Below, piece by piece: positions 9,151 to 18,612 of a DNA stretch of 64,000 nucleotides. The translations under genes and the position numbers were made by a program. Within the stretch, counting starts at the first letter, position 1. Every line of letters begins with the position of its first letter. Under the pieces are notes generated by a model, which was not told the origin of the DNA, did no database searches, and was given only the letters and a program-made list of their open reading frames with translations. The stretch comes from Bacteroidota bacterium (GTDB taxonomy: Bacteria > Bacteroidota > Bacteroidia > Bacteroidales > CAIXZF01), in NCBI GenBank assembly GCA_022709385.1, contig JAKLIX010000004.1, forward strand, positions 62,001 through 126,000, given 5' to 3'.

Positions 9151-10343
9151 AAAAGAAAGCGTATCACCGGCCTTCAGGCTATGCCCTGTTCTTACCGAGG
9201 TGGTATCCGAATCCTCAGGATGAGCAGCTTGGCGTCTTTGTGAGAAAACATGCGCTTGCGGTTTCCGGGTTTATTGACGTGGTCGTGGTTTTCCCATGTC
9301 CGCTTTCCGGTGAAGCATTTCAGAAAATGAACACTGTCAGGCATGATCATCTGACTGAAACCATGGTGTTTTACAGAGCATTCCGGAGTGTTCCGTTTTC
9401 GATACTGAACGGGCTCCGGTATATGAGGGCGCTGTACCTGGGACTCCGCCATACGTTCCGAATCCATGGCAAACCTGCCGTCATTCATGCCCATGTGTTG
9501 CTCCGGCCGGTATTGGCAGCCTGGATGCTCAGCAGGCTTTACCGGATTCCTTTTCTAATCACCGAGCATTGGACCGGATTTGTGCATGGAGGTTTCAGGG
9601 AAAGGCCGCTGTTGTACCGTCTGATCAGCCGCTGGGCCTATTCCCGGGCAGATGCCCTTACAGTCGTTTCAGAAGGTTTGAAACAATCCATGATCAGGGC
9701 CGGGTTCCGGAATCCCCGCTTTCTGATCGTTCCGAATGTGGTGGAAAAGAAGGCTTTCTCACTTCCTGAAGCTTCACAGGGGGATGTCCCTCTGGTGCTG
9801 ACCGTTGCAGACATGAATGATGCCAACAAGAATATCAGTGGGGCCATCATGGCCATGGCCCGCCTGCACGAAAAACATCCCGGACTGGAGTATCATGTGA
9901 TCGGGGGAGGAAAAGATGAGATAAAACTGCGGAAACTGGCAGCCACCTTTGACCAGGATGGCAGATGGATTATTTTTCACGGTCGTAAGGACAATGATTA
10001 TGTCCTGCATTTCCTGCAGCGTGCCGCCTTTTTACTTACCAACAGCAGGGTCGAAACCTTCTCAGTGGTGACCGCTGAAGCCCTTGCTCTGGGAAAACCG
10101 GTGGTAGCTACACGCTGCGGTGGCCCGGAAGACTTTGTCGGCCCGGATAACGGCATCCTGATCGATCCTGACCGGCCTGAACAGCTGGATGATGCCCTTG
10201 AAAGGATGTTGTTGACCTTCCGTCATTATGATCCCGCACGAGTTTCAGCCTGTATCCCGGAAAAATTCGGACTGGAAGCAGTTGCGGCTGCCTTCAGAGA
10301 CCTTTACCAGAAAATAACCAGACAGCAGCACAGCCATGTTTAA
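9147..10343 (+). CDS. Family 4 (GT-B) glycosyltransferase
   Basis: 398 residues. The N-terminal Rossmann half starts at YALFLPRWYPNPQDEQLGVFV and contains IHAHVLLRP and TEHWTGFVHG. The C-terminal half holds the group-1 signature ETFSVVTAEALALGKPVVATRCGGPEDFV, with the E-x7-E nucleotide-sugar-binding arrangement. It would add a sugar to a surface glycan at the cytoplasmic face of the inner membrane. The start is TTG at 9147, overlapping the previous stop, because no ATG precedes the conserved N-terminus. It overlaps the flippase gene by 8 bases, so both probably serve the same polysaccharide. Donor and acceptor cannot be read from the sequence. Confidence 0.85.
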   Translation: MKKKAYHRPSGYALFLPRWYPNPQDEQLGVFVRKHALAVSGFIDVVVVFPCPLSGEAFQKMNTVRHDHLTETMVFYRAFRSVPFSILNGLRYMRALYLGLRHTFRIHGKPAVIHAHVLLRPVLAAWMLSRLYRIPFLITEHWTGFVHGGFRERPLLYRLISRWAYSRADALTVVSEGLKQSMIRAGFRNPRFLIVPNVVEKKAFSLPEASQGDVPLVLTVADMNDANKNISGAIMAMARLHEKHPGLEYHVIGGGKDEIKLRKLAATFDQDGRWIIFHGRKDNDYVLHFLQRAAFLLTNSRVETFSVVTAEALALGKPVVATRCGGPEDFVGPDNGILIDPDRPEQLDDALERMLLTFRHYDPARVSACIPEKFGLEAVAAAFRDLYQKITRQQHSHV

Positions 10344-11637
10344 AAAAATTATCGGGACGGCCGGATCGAGGGTCATCATCGCCGTACTGAGCCTGCTGAT
10401 GGCTTTTGTCTCCACACGCTATCTGAACGCGGAAGGATACGGTACCATCGGCATGCTGGTCCTCGGTATCACCATTATTCTCTTGTTTACCAGCCTTGTC
10501 GGAGGCACCATCCTTGTTTACCTGACTTCCAGGGTTACTCATTCTAAGTTACTGTTTGTCAGTTATTTATGGGCAATTTTCGTTTCGGTGGTTTTTTGGC
10601 TTGTGATGCAGTTTGTCCCGATGGTTCCGGAGGGATATGAAACGCATGTCATGCTGTTGTCCCTGATGTTCTCTTTTGCCAACACCAATTTATACCTGAT
10701 GCTGGGGATGGAGAAGATAAAAAGCTACAACCTGATCACTACGCTGCAGTTTGTCCTGCAAATGCTTGCCCTGTTGTTTTTCTTCCTGGTTGTGGAATTC
10801 AGGACAGTAATGGCCTACCTGTTCAGTTTGTATATCGCCTATGGGTTTTCATGGCTGTGTTCATCCTGGCTGGTTTTCGGAAGGCTGCAGTGGTCGGGAA
10901 CAACGGGTTTGCTCCCTGTGATCCGGGAAATTTTTCGACTGGGATCCATGGTACAGATTGCTTACATTATCCAGATGATGAATTACAGGCTGAGTTATTT
11001 CATTATCAATGAATTCATCGGCAGGGCAGGGGTAGGATTGTTTCATCTTGGGAATCAGCTGGCAGAAGGTACCTGGGTGGTTGGTAAGAGCATGGCAATT
11101 GTGCAATACAGCAGGATCAGCAATACCAGCGATCTGGAATATGCCAGGCGGTTTACGCTGCGCCTGCTGAAACTGACTTTTCTGGCCACGCTGCTGATCA
11201 TCATCGTGCTTCTTTTATTGCCTGCGTCCTTTTTCGCCCTTTTCGGCAAGGAGTTTACCGGAACGCATGCCATCATCCTGAGCCTGGCTGTGGGGATCCT
11301 GGCCAACGGTTCGGGGATGATGTTCAGTCATTATTTTGCTGGCAGGGGCAAACCTCACATCAACACTGTCGGATCGTCGGTTGGATTGGTGTTCACCCTG
11401 ATCCTCGGTTTTTGGTTAATTCCGGCCTATGGCATCATTGGAGCCGGTATTACCGCATCGGTGTCGTATTCTTTCATTTTTGTGTATGAGCTTATGATGT
11501 TTATCAGGATTGCCAAGCCCTCACTGAAAGAATTCATGTTCAGCCGCGATGATTACAGGATGTTAAAGGAGGAGATCCGGAAGATGATGAAAAAGGACGA
11601 GCTGAAGGGGGAAAGCCTTAGCGGGAATCTTCCGTAA
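10336..11637 (+). CDS. Wzx-like polysaccharide flippase (MOP superfamily)
   Basis: 433 residues with about 12-14 predicted membrane helices. The first is preceded by the motif GTAGSRVIIAVLSLLMAFVSTRYL, typical of oligosaccharide flippases and related MATE-like proteins. It would move lipid-linked glycans across the inner membrane. It overlaps the glycosyltransferase start by 8 bases and its last 20 bases overlap the end of the opposite-strand methyltransferase. The C-terminal tail is charged (MLKEEIRKMMKKDELKG). No polymerase or further sugar genes are nearby, so this is a small glycan module, not a full capsule locus. Confidence 0.82.
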   Translation: MFKKIIGTAGSRVIIAVLSLLMAFVSTRYLNAEGYGTIGMLVLGITIILLFTSLVGGTILVYLTSRVTHSKLLFVSYLWAIFVSVVFWLVMQFVPMVPEGYETHVMLLSLMFSFANTNLYLMLGMEKIKSYNLITTLQFVLQMLALLFFFLVVEFRTVMAYLFSLYIAYGFSWLCSSWLVFGRLQWSGTTGLLPVIREIFRLGSMVQIAYIIQMMNYRLSYFIINEFIGRAGVGLFHLGNQLAEGTWVVGKSMAIVQYSRISNTSDLEYARRFTLRLLKLTFLATLLIIIVLLLLPASFFALFGKEFTGTHAIILSLAVGILANGSGMMFSHYFAGRGKPHINTVGSSVGLVFTLILGFWLIPAYGIIGAGITASVSYSFIFVYELMMFIRIAKPSLKEFMFSRDDYRMLKEEIRKMMKKDELKGESLSGNLP

Positions 11638-12436
11638 TATCCGGTTCCCATCGCAGCTCAATATTGAAACTTCCCCGTTCCGCCGGTTTGGAATGCTCAC
11701 TGAAGGATTTTTTGATTGCGGGGGCATATACAGCGCAGAGGGTATGTGACACATGGAAAAGCGCATCGTGTTTTTCCGGTGGCAATGCGTCGAGGATGGC
11801 GGCCAGGACTTCCGGTCTTACTGTTTCGGGATTCCTGCCGTAATCATGCCAGACCACGATGCTGTCTTCATGTGCCACATGTCGGAAAACATTGCGGGTA
11901 TCCTGAAATATGGATTCATAATGGTGATCCCCGTCAATGAAGACCAGGTCAAACGGTCCGTAAAGGGTAGAGAAATCGAAGTTTTTTGAATCGGCCTCTA
12001 TCAGTCTGATATTTTTCTTCCCTTTAAGAAAACGGAAATGTTCGTTGGCATATGCGTTGCTGCCTCCTCTGGCAATGATTGCTTCACGGCTGAGATTGAG
12101 TGTGGTGCAATGATGTGCCACATGTGCCACATTGGAAGCGCTTTCTCCCCGCCAGGTGCCGATCTCGAAATATCTGCAGGAAGCAAAGCTTGCGGCCAGT
12201 GAACGAAGAAGCAGCAGGTCGGTGGGAAGCGATCCTCCGTCGAGTGAGGCAAAAGGACCAAGGTGCCCTGTGTTTCCGCAGACAAAGCTGAAGGGAATCT
12301 CAGGAAGCCTGGTTAGATTGCCGTACTTACGCTCAAGGTATTGTTGCCATACCTGGTCATTCTCCAATATAAGGTTCAGCATCCAGGGTTTTCGCAACAG
12401 AAGACCGATGGCTTTAAATGCTTTCCCGGCTTTCAT
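11618..12436 (-). CDS. Class I SAM-dependent methyltransferase (Methyltransf_24 type)
   Basis: About 272 residues. The SAM-binding motif FEIGTWRGESASNVAH is followed by DLVFIDGDHHYESIFQD and VVWHDYG, the hallmarks of the small-molecule/sugar methyltransferase group Methyltransf_24. The substrate is unknown; the adjacent glycan genes suggest a sugar or surface-polymer component. A frame from TTG 12451 exists, but ATG 12436 has a good ribosome site (AGGAGA five bases upstream) and is used here. It follows the lipoprotein gene by 15 bases and overlaps the 3' end of the convergent flippase by 20 bases. Confidence 0.78.
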   Translation of the reverse strand: MKAGKAFKAIGLLLRKPWMLNLILENDQVWQQYLERKYGNLTRLPEIPFSFVCGNTGHLGPFASLDGGSLPTDLLLLRSLAASFASCRYFEIGTWRGESASNVAHVAHHCTTLNLSREAIIARGGSNAYANEHFRFLKGKKNIRLIEADSKNFDFSTLYGPFDLVFIDGDHHYESIFQDTRNVFRHVAHEDSIVVWHDYGRNPETVRPEVLAAILDALPPEKHDALFHVSHTLCAVYAPAIKKSFSEHSKPAERGSFNIELRWEPDITEDSR

Positions 12437-12451
12437 CAATCTCCTGTACAA

Positions 12452-13168
12452 TTAGAACCTGAGCGAAATACCCATAAAGAAATTCTGGTTGTATCTGAAG
12501 ATGGGCGTATCGTTCACTTTATAAGAATAAAGGTACTGGAAGTGGGCTTTAAGGTATTTATATCCTGCTCTGAAAGTAATGGCAGGTTCGATGAAATAAT
12601 AGGGGTTTTTATCGAGGTCCCACAACTCCAGAGATATCAGATCTTCCTGGGAATAGTTCCTGACTTCCGGATTGATGAACTTAAGCTGCAGGATTCTCGC
12701 CGAAAAGGCAACATCGATATAGTCGTTGGAAATACCGATGGCAGGCTGCAGGAAAGTCCTTATCATGGTGGCCTCGTATTCACTGTCCTGTGAAAGCCAG
12801 TCCTCGAAAAAATGAAGCTTACCGTAACCCGCACCGCCATAAAACTCGAAATACTTATTGTCTTCCGTCTTTTTCCAGTACCCGGCTCCTCCCTCAATGA
12901 ACTGTCTTTTTGCCTCATAATCAATGTCATCATTTTCAGTCCATTTATTCCCGGAAGACTGGGCATTCAGCATCAGTCCGACATGCTCGGCAGGGGCAAA
13001 GGCCGCCTGAAAGTTGGCCGGAGTGAGGTTGGCCTGTACTTCAAATTTTTTCTGAAGCAGGGGCACATTTTCCATCGAAGGGATATAGGCAACATGACAA
13101 GCCTGGAACAGCATCAGGATTGCAATCGTAATGACGCTGAATATCAGAGTTCTGGATGTTGGTCTCAT
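12452..13168 (-). CDS. Outer-membrane-associated lipoprotein, possible small beta-barrel
   Basis: About 238 residues from ATG 13168. A lipoprotein signal peptide ends LMLFQAC at about residues 20-26. A mature region of alternating aromatic and polar residues and Gly-rich turns (GGAGYWKK, FYGGAGYGKLHF) ends in GISLRF, with the terminal Phe common in outer-membrane barrels. I do not recognise a named family. A longer frame from 13204 is ruled out because a -7 promoter box (13193-13200) lies inside it. The methyltransferase follows 15 bases later in the same transcript. The combination of a lipid anchor and a barrel-like sequence is unusual. Confidence 0.6.
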   Translation of the reverse strand: MRPTSRTLIFSVITIAILMLFQACHVAYIPSMENVPLLQKKFEVQANLTPANFQAAFAPAEHVGLMLNAQSSGNKWTENDDIDYEAKRQFIEGGAGYWKKTEDNKYFEFYGGAGYGKLHFFEDWLSQDSEYEATMIRTFLQPAIGISNDYIDVAFSARILQLKFINPEVRNYSQEDLISLELWDLDKNPYYFIEPAITFRAGYKYLKAHFQYLYSYKVNDTPIFRYNQNFFMGISLRF

Positions 13169-13192
13169 GATGTGGCACATGTTAATGAATGG

Positions 13193-13200
13193 CAAAGGTA
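13193..13200 (-). promoter_or_regulatory. -7 promoter box of the lipoprotein gene
   Basis: On the minus strand this reads TACCTTTG (TAnnTTTG consensus). The predicted transcript start near 13187 supports ATG 13168 as the start of the downstream gene. No convincing -33 box. Confidence 0.45.
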
Positions 13201-13296
13201 ACACATTGGCCGGTAATATATCAGGTAAATCCTGCCAGCTGATTTATCCACCGTAGATTGTTAGCATTTTAAATCGCCGGATTGCGCGGGTGCATG

Positions 13297-13304
13297 TATC
13301 TTTG
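13297..13304 (+). promoter_or_regulatory. -7 promoter box of parE
   Basis: TATCTTTG fits TAnnTTTG. It lies 15 bases before the ATG at 13319 and 21 before a second in-frame ATG at 13325, so the leader would be very short. The -33 region is poor. Confidence 0.4.
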
Positions 13305-13318
13305 TAGTCCGTAACAGA

Positions 13319-15238
13319 ATGTTTATGTTTGATTATACCGAAGATAGTGTCCGTTCGCTCGACTGGAAAGAGCACATCCGCATGCGGCCGGGCATGTATA
13401 TCGGGAAGCTTGGAGACGGGGCCTCTCATGATGACGGGATTTATGTGCTGATCAAGGAGATTATTGATAATTCCATCGATGAATACATGATGGGTTTCGG
13501 CAAGACCATCGAGATCAGTATCCGCGACCAGATGGTCAGCATCCGGGATTACGGGCGCGGAATTCCGCTCGGTAAGGTGGTGGATTGTGTCTCACGGATC
13601 AACACCGGTGCCAAGTACGACAGCAAGGTTTTCAAGAAAGTGGTGGGATTGAATGGTGTGGGGGCCAAGGCGGTCAATGCGCTTTCTTCTTATTTTAAAG
13701 TGCAGGCTATCCGGGATGGTTTCAGCAAGGTAGTTGAATTCCAACAAGGTGAGCTCATCAACGAGGAAGCTGAACAAGCTTCAGAGCAGCGGAGGGGTAC
13801 AATCGTTACCTTTAAACCAGATGTCCAGGTTTTTGGAAACTTTCATTTTCTGAGCGAACATATCGAGAAGTTGCTCTGGAATTATGTTTACTTAAACACA
13901 GGACTGACGATCATCTTTAACGGTCAGCGCTTCTTTTCGCGAAACGGCCTGATGGATCTGCTTGAAACCAGCATTGACGGTCCTATTCTTTATCCCATCA
14001 TTCATGTCAGGGATAATGACTTTGAATTTGCCATCACCCACGGGGAAAAAATGTACGGGGAGGAGTATTATTCCTTTGTCAATGGCCAGCATACCACCCA
14101 GGGTGGTACGCACCAGGCAGCTTTTCGCGAGGCGGTCGTTAAAACTGTCAGGGAATTTTATAAGAAGGATTTTGATCCGGGTGATATCCGGACCTCCATT
14201 ATCGCCGCCCTGAGTATTAAAGTACAGGAACCGGTGTTCGAATCCCAGACCAAAACCAAGCTGGGAAGTCAGTATGTGGCTCCCGACGGGCAGTCGGTCA
14301 GGAATTTTATCATGGAAATTGTCAAGAAGAATCTTGATAACTACCTGCATATCAATCAGGAAACTGCCGATATCCTTTACCGGAAAATCCTGCAGTCGGA
14401 AAAAGAACGCAAAGACATTGCCAATATAAAAAAGCTGGCCAAAGACAGCGTGAAAAAAGCCAGCCTGCATAACCGCAAGCTCAGGGACTGCCGCATTCAT
14501 TACAACGACAATCATGAGCGGAGGTTTGAAACCACGCTGTTCATCACCGAAGGGGATTCGGCCAGCGGCAGCATTACCAAATCCAGGGATGTGAATACCC
14601 AGGCAGTGTTTTCACTTAAGGGCAAACCCTTGAATTGCTTCGGTTTGAGTAAGAAGGTGGTTTATGAAAACGAAGAATTTAACCTGTTGCATGCTGCCCT
14701 AAACATTGAAGAAGACCTTGATAATCTGCGTTACAACAACATTGTTATCGCTACGGACGCCGATGTGGACGGCATGCATATCAGGCTGCTGATGCTGACT
14801 TTCTTTCTTCAGTTCTTCCCCGATCTGGTGAAGGCCGGGCATCTTTATATCCTGCAGACTCCTTTATTTCGTGTGAGGAATAAGCAGAAAACCATTTACT
14901 GTTACAGTGATGAGGAAATGCAGACCGCCATCACGCAGCTCGGAGCCAAACCGGAGATCACCCGGTTTAAAGGATTGGGGGAAATATCCCCCGACGAGTT
15001 TAAACATTTCATTGGTCCTTCCATCCGCCTCGATCCGGTGATCATGAAAAAAGACATGTCCATCCACGAGATTCTGTCGTTCTATATGGGAAAAAATACG
15101 CCTGAGCGGCAGAATTTCATTATCGATAATCTGAAAGTCGAGGAAGAATTACCGGAAAATCCCATTATCGAAGAAGAATTACACACAGCAGATTCTCTTC
15201 AGCTTACGGAAAACACAGCGGTTCAGGTACCACAATAA
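13319..15238 (+). CDS. parE: DNA topoisomerase IV subunit B (GyrB/ParE family)
   Basis: 639 residues, the size of ParE-type subunits. The GHKL ATPase domain starts with [11 protein letters not shown] and includes [22 protein letters not shown] and [14 protein letters not shown]. The transducer domain contains [17 protein letters not shown]. The TOPRIM domain carries ITEGDSASG and [10 protein letters not shown] for Mg2+ binding. It decatenates and relaxes DNA with ParC, which is not in this window. Whether it is called ParE or a second GyrB cannot be settled from one subunit, but the short [19 protein letters not shown]-terminus is typical of Bacteroidota topoisomerase IV. ATG 13325 is an equally good start. 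Confidence 0.88.
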   Translation: MFMFDYTEDSVRSLDWKEHIRMRPGMYIGKLGDGASHDDGIYVLIKEIIDNSIDEYMMGFGKTIEISIRDQMVSIRDYGRGIPLGKVVDCVSRINTGAKYDSKVFKKVVGLNGVGAKAVNALSSYFKVQAIRDGFSKVVEFQQGELINEEAEQASEQRRGTIVTFKPDVQVFGNFHFLSEHIEKLLWNYVYLNTGLTIIFNGQRFFSRNGLMDLLETSIDGPILYPIIHVRDNDFEFAITHGEKMYGEEYYSFVNGQHTTQGGTHQAAFREAVVKTVREFYKKDFDPGDIRTSIIAALSIKVQEPVFESQTKTKLGSQYVAPDGQSVRNFIMEIVKKNLDNYLHINQETADILYRKILQSEKERKDIANIKKLAKDSVKKASLHNRKLRDCRIHYNDNHERRFETTLFITEGDSASGSITKSRDVNTQAVFSLKGKPLNCFGLSKKVVYENEEFNLLHAALNIEEDLDNLRYNNIVIATDADVDGMHIRLLMLTFFLQFFPDLVKAGHLYILQTPLFRVRNKQKTIYCYSDEEMQTAITQLGAKPEITRFKGLGEISPDEFKHFIGPSIRLDPVIMKKDMSIHEILSFYMGKNTPERQNFIIDNLKVEEELPENPIIEEELHTADSLQLTENTAVQVPQ

Positions 15239-15320
15239 ACCTTCCGTGGCTGGCATGTGTCCGTGATGCTTCCCGAAGAATGAAAGTTTGTAACTAGTCT
15301 GATAACGAACAGATTGCTTG

Positions 15321-16835
15321 TCATTCGCTCAGCATGGCAAATGCTTGTGGGAGTGCCTCAATGATATCGCCTGCGATGAGTGCATGCTCATTTCCGCCGG
15401 AACATGCGATATCGCCGGCCAGTCCGTGCAGGTAAGCTGCTGCCAGGGATGCAAACGAAGCGGTATGTCCCTGTGCCATCAATCCCAGCAGGATGCCGGT
15501 AAGCACGTCACCGCTGCCTGCTGTTGCCATTCCCGGGTTTCCCGTGGGATTGAAGAACATGTTTCCGTCAGGGAAAGAAACACAGCTAAATGCCCCTTTC
15601 AACACCACATATAATTGATATTTAACAGAGAACTCCCTTTGAAGGATATTCCGGCTGAAGCCCGATGTGGTTTTCTCAGTGAGCCGTTCAAATTCTTTCG
15701 GATGGGGAGTCAGGATGCTTCCGGGTGGCAGAAAGGATAACCATGTCTTGTTCAGGGAAAGGATGTTCAGGGCATCGGCATCCAGAATGAGGGGAACGGG
15801 AGTGTTCTGTATCAATAGCTTAAGTGCGGTTGCGGTTTCATCTGAAGTACCTGATCCCGGACCCACTGCGATGGCATCATATGCAGAGAGCTCCGGCAGG
15901 TGAGAGAAGCAGTTTTTATTTCTGTCGATACTGACCATGCCTTCCGGTACTGCGGTTTGAAGAATATGGCAGCCTTCGGCCGGAATATGGGTTGTAACAA
16001 GGCCGGCCCCGGACCGAAGGGCAGCCCTGGTGCCCAGCACCGCAGCGCCCATCCTGCCATATGAACCTGAAATGAGCAGGCCATGGCCGAAATGCCCCTT
16101 GTGTGCAAAACGAGGCCTTGGTTTCAGGGCTGTCCTGATGTCTTCCTCCTCCACCAGAAAGTACCGGCTTTCCGCCTTGGCGATGAATTCCCGGTCAAGA
16201 CCAATCGGGATGAGGGTCCAGTCACCCGTGAATTTCCAGGCTTCCGGAAAGAAGAAAGCCAGGCGGGGTACCTCGAAAGTCAGGGTGTGACTGGCATGCA
16301 CCACGGCACCGGCATCAGGGTCAGTTTCCCGGTCACAAAAAAAACCGGAAGGAACATCGATCGAAAGCCGGAAACAGGGCTGGCGGTTCATGAAATGGAT
16401 CACATCCTGCAGCAGTCCTGTCACCGCTTTGTTCAGACCTGAACCAAGCAGGGCATCGATCATGAGTTCATCAGCAATTGATTGGCTCAGATCGGCCGCA
16501 TTGTGAATCTCGTTGAGTGAACCAAGTGCTTGGTCTTTAAATCTTTGTAGATTGGTTTCATGATCAGGTGTGGCTTTGTCGCTGTGCATGACGAGGAAAA
16601 CCCTGACCTTCCTGCCGCCGGCCGCAAGCAGGCGTGCCATGACAAGCCCGTCGCCTCCGTTGTTGCCCATCCCGCAGAAGATACACACTGGCATGTCGGC
16701 CGGAAAATGATCCAATACCCAGTCTGTGCAGGCCGTGGCAGCCCTTTCCATAAGATCCACCGACGCCACAGGTTCATGTTCAATGGTATAGGCATCGGCC
16801 TGCCTGATCTGTGCGGTGTTTAAGACTTTTTTCAT
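15321..16835 (-). CDS. nnr: Bifunctional NAD(P)HX epimerase/dehydratase
   Basis: 504 residues in two domains. The N-terminal YjeF/NnrE epimerase (1 to ~215) has the GNNGGDGLVMARLL phosphate-binding loop. The C-terminal NnrD dehydratase (~225-500), with a ribokinase-like fold, has GSYGRMGAAVLGTRAALRSGAGLV, VGPGSG, TPHPKEF and GSGDVLTGILLGLMAQG. The enzyme repairs hydrated NADH and NADPH using ADP or ATP. It is transcribed divergently from hydE across about 96 bases. Full length and intact. Confidence 0.94.
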   Translation of the reverse strand: MKKVLNTAQIRQADAYTIEHEPVASVDLMERAATACTDWVLDHFPADMPVCIFCGMGNNGGDGLVMARLLAAGGRKVRVFLVMHSDKATPDHETNLQRFKDQALGSLNEIHNAADLSQSIADELMIDALLGSGLNKAVTGLLQDVIHFMNRQPCFRLSIDVPSGFFCDRETDPDAGAVVHASHTLTFEVPRLAFFFPEAWKFTGDWTLIPIGLDREFIAKAESRYFLVEEEDIRTALKPRPRFAHKGHFGHGLLISGSYGRMGAAVLGTRAALRSGAGLVTTHIPAEGCHILQTAVPEGMVSIDRNKNCFSHLPELSAYDAIAVGPGSGTSDETATALKLLIQNTPVPLILDADALNILSLNKTWLSFLPPGSILTPHPKEFERLTEKTTSGFSRNILQREFSVKYQLYVVLKGAFSCVSFPDGNMFFNPTGNPGMATAGSGDVLTGILLGLMAQGHTASFASLAAAYLHGLAGDIACSGGNEHALIAGDIIEALPQAFAMLSE

Positions 16836-16891
16836 AGACGGATCGCTTATTGATACCCGGTTGAACCAGGCGGATTAAATGCTAAAAACCG

Positions 16892-16899
16892 TACTTTTG
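16892..16899 (+). promoter_or_regulatory. -7 promoter box of hydE
   Basis: TACTTTTG fits TAnnTTTG. The transcript start near 16905 would leave a leader of about 27 bases to the hydE ATG. No clear -33 box at the right spacing. Confidence 0.42.
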
Positions 16900-16931
16900 A
16901 CGGGCTAAGTTATTTAAAAGACAGGGTTGAA

Positions 16932-18032
16932 ATGTCGCAAACGGAAAAAATCCTCCGAAAGGAGCAATTTGACAGGGACGACCTGGTGAAGCTGCTGAAT
17001 ACCGATCAGCAGGAACGGTTGCTCCTGTTTAAAAAATCGGAAGAGGTTAAGCAAAGTTTCGTAGGGAACAAAGTGTATTTCAGGGGATTGATAGAGTTTT
17101 CGAACCGCTGTACCAAGAATTGCATGTACTGTGGAGTAAGGGCGGGGAATACCAAAGTGATCCGTTATGACCTGACAGATGACGAAGTGCTGGAAGCTGC
17201 CCGTTTCGCCCACCAGCAGCGCTTTGCCAGCATAGTAATCCAGTCGGGAGAGAAGAGTACTGCTTCATTTACTGCAAGAATCGAAACCCTGCTCAAAAAA
17301 ATACATGAAGCCACAAGGCATGAACTGCATGTGACCCTGTCGCTGGGTGAGCAAAGCGAATCCACTTACCGGCGCTGGAGGGAAGCCGGTGCACAGCGTT
17401 ACCTGCTGCGTATCGAAGTGAGTAATCCTGAACTGTATAAAAAACTACATCCTGATAATGGCAAACACGATTACAATCGCCGGCTGGAGGCCCTACATAC
17501 ACTGAAATCACTTGGTTATCAACTTGGTACTGGTGTGATGATCGGCCTTCCCTTCCAAAGCCCGGGTGATCTGGCTGATGACCTGCTGTTTATGCAGGCA
17601 CTCGATATCGACATGGCCGGGATGGGTCCCTATATCGAGCATCATGATACCCCGCTCTACCGGTACCGCGATCTGCTGCTGCCCCGCAAAGACCGTTTTT
17701 ACCTTTCACTCAAAATGGTGGCCTTGCTCCGGATCATGATGAAAAACATCAATATCGCAGCAACCACTGCCATGCAGAGCATTGACCCGCAGGGAAGGGA
17801 AAAAGCGATCAAAGTCGGGGCCAATGTGATCATGCCAAACCTTACACCACTCAAATACAGGGAGAACTACCTGTTGTACCAGGACAAACCCTGCATTGAC
17901 GAAGAGGCAGAACAATGCCGCGGATGCCTGGAAGCAAGGATCCATATGGCCGGTGCCGAAATCGCCTGGGGTGAGTGGGGAGATTCAGATCATTACCAAA
18001 AAAGACAAGCTGGTGTCCCGGAAACTGATTAA
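16932..18032 (+). CDS. hydE: [FeFe]-hydrogenase maturation radical SAM protein HydE
   Basis: 366 residues. The radical-SAM cluster motif C-x3-C-x2-C is at Cys60, Cys64 and Cys67 within IEFSNRCTKNCMYCGVR. HydE hallmarks follow: IQSGE, TLSLGEQ, GAQRYLLRIE, GTGVMIGLPFQ, AATTAMQSIDPQGRE and GANVIMPNLTP. A C-terminal C-x7-C-x2-C (CIDEEAEQCRGC) matches the optional auxiliary cluster of HydE. The enzyme helps build the dithiomethylamine/CN/CO ligands of the [FeFe] H-cluster with HydG and HydF. Neither partner nor a hydrogenase is in this window, so a hydrogenase locus is expected elsewhere. HydE versus another biotin-synthase-like enzyme: HydE is strongly favoured. Confidence 0.92.
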   Translation: MSQTEKILRKEQFDRDDLVKLLNTDQQERLLLFKKSEEVKQSFVGNKVYFRGLIEFSNRCTKNCMYCGVRAGNTKVIRYDLTDDEVLEAARFAHQQRFASIVIQSGEKSTASFTARIETLLKKIHEATRHELHVTLSLGEQSESTYRRWREAGAQRYLLRIEVSNPELYKKLHPDNGKHDYNRRLEALHTLKSLGYQLGTGVMIGLPFQSPGDLADDLLFMQALDIDMAGMGPYIEHHDTPLYRYRDLLLPRKDRFYLSLKMVALLRIMMKNINIAATTAMQSIDPQGREKAIKVGANVIMPNLTPLKYRENYLLYQDKPCIDEEAEQCRGCLEARIHMAGAEIAWGEWGDSDHYQKRQAGVPETD

Positions 18033-18108
18033 AACCAGATGTTTTCCGCATCTGAAAAATCACGTCCTCATGCTCCCTAAAAATGGTCATCAACGTAATG
18101 TTTTCAAA

Positions 18109-18570
18109 ATGAAAATGAAGCCGTCCATATTGCTGTTGCTGGTATTCCTTGGTGGGTTCCTGAGCGCACAGGAACAGAATCCTGTTTATGACGAAGCCCT
18201 GGCAAAGTCACTGGGAGCTGATGATTACGGAATGAAAAGCTATGTTTTCGTCATCTTAAAGACCGGTAACAACAAAACAAATGAAAAAGCTTTTATCGAC
18301 AGTTGCTTTGCCGGTCATATGGACAATATCCACCGCATGACAGCGCAGGGTAAACTGTTGGTGGCAGGACCCATGGGTAAAAATGATCAAGGGTTCCGGG
18401 GAATTTTTATTCTCGATGTGGCTTCCTTCGAAGAAGCTGACACCCTGTTGAAGGGTGACCCTGCCATTACCTCAGACATTTTGCAGGCAGAACTGTTTCA
18501 CTGGTATGGATCGGCCGCGCTCGGTAAATACCTGGAAGTGTCGGAAAAAATCTGGAAGAAGAAGCCCTGA
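18109..18570 (+). CDS. Secreted YCII-related domain protein
   Basis: 153 residues from ATG 18109. A signal peptide (about 1-20, ending FLSAQ) precedes a YciI-like fold: SYVFVILKTG, then a Cys/His pair in DSCFAGHMDNIHRMTAQGKLLVAGPMG, then FRGIFILDVASFEEADTLLKGDPAI. YciI domains are ferredoxin-like dimers with a conserved His, mostly of unknown reaction. Export to the periplasm is a less usual setting for them. A longer frame from 17896 overlaps hydE and its extra N-terminus has no homology, so it is rejected. No neighbour gives a clear functional hint. Confidence 0.75.
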   Translation: MKMKPSILLLLVFLGGFLSAQEQNPVYDEALAKSLGADDYGMKSYVFVILKTGNNKTNEKAFIDSCFAGHMDNIHRMTAQGKLLVAGPMGKNDQGFRGIFILDVASFEEADTLLKGDPAITSDILQAELFHWYGSAALGKYLEVSEKIWKKKP

Positions 18571-18612
18571 ATCCGGTGTAGCATTCAAGCCAAAAGCTGA
18601 TAAATCCAAAGG

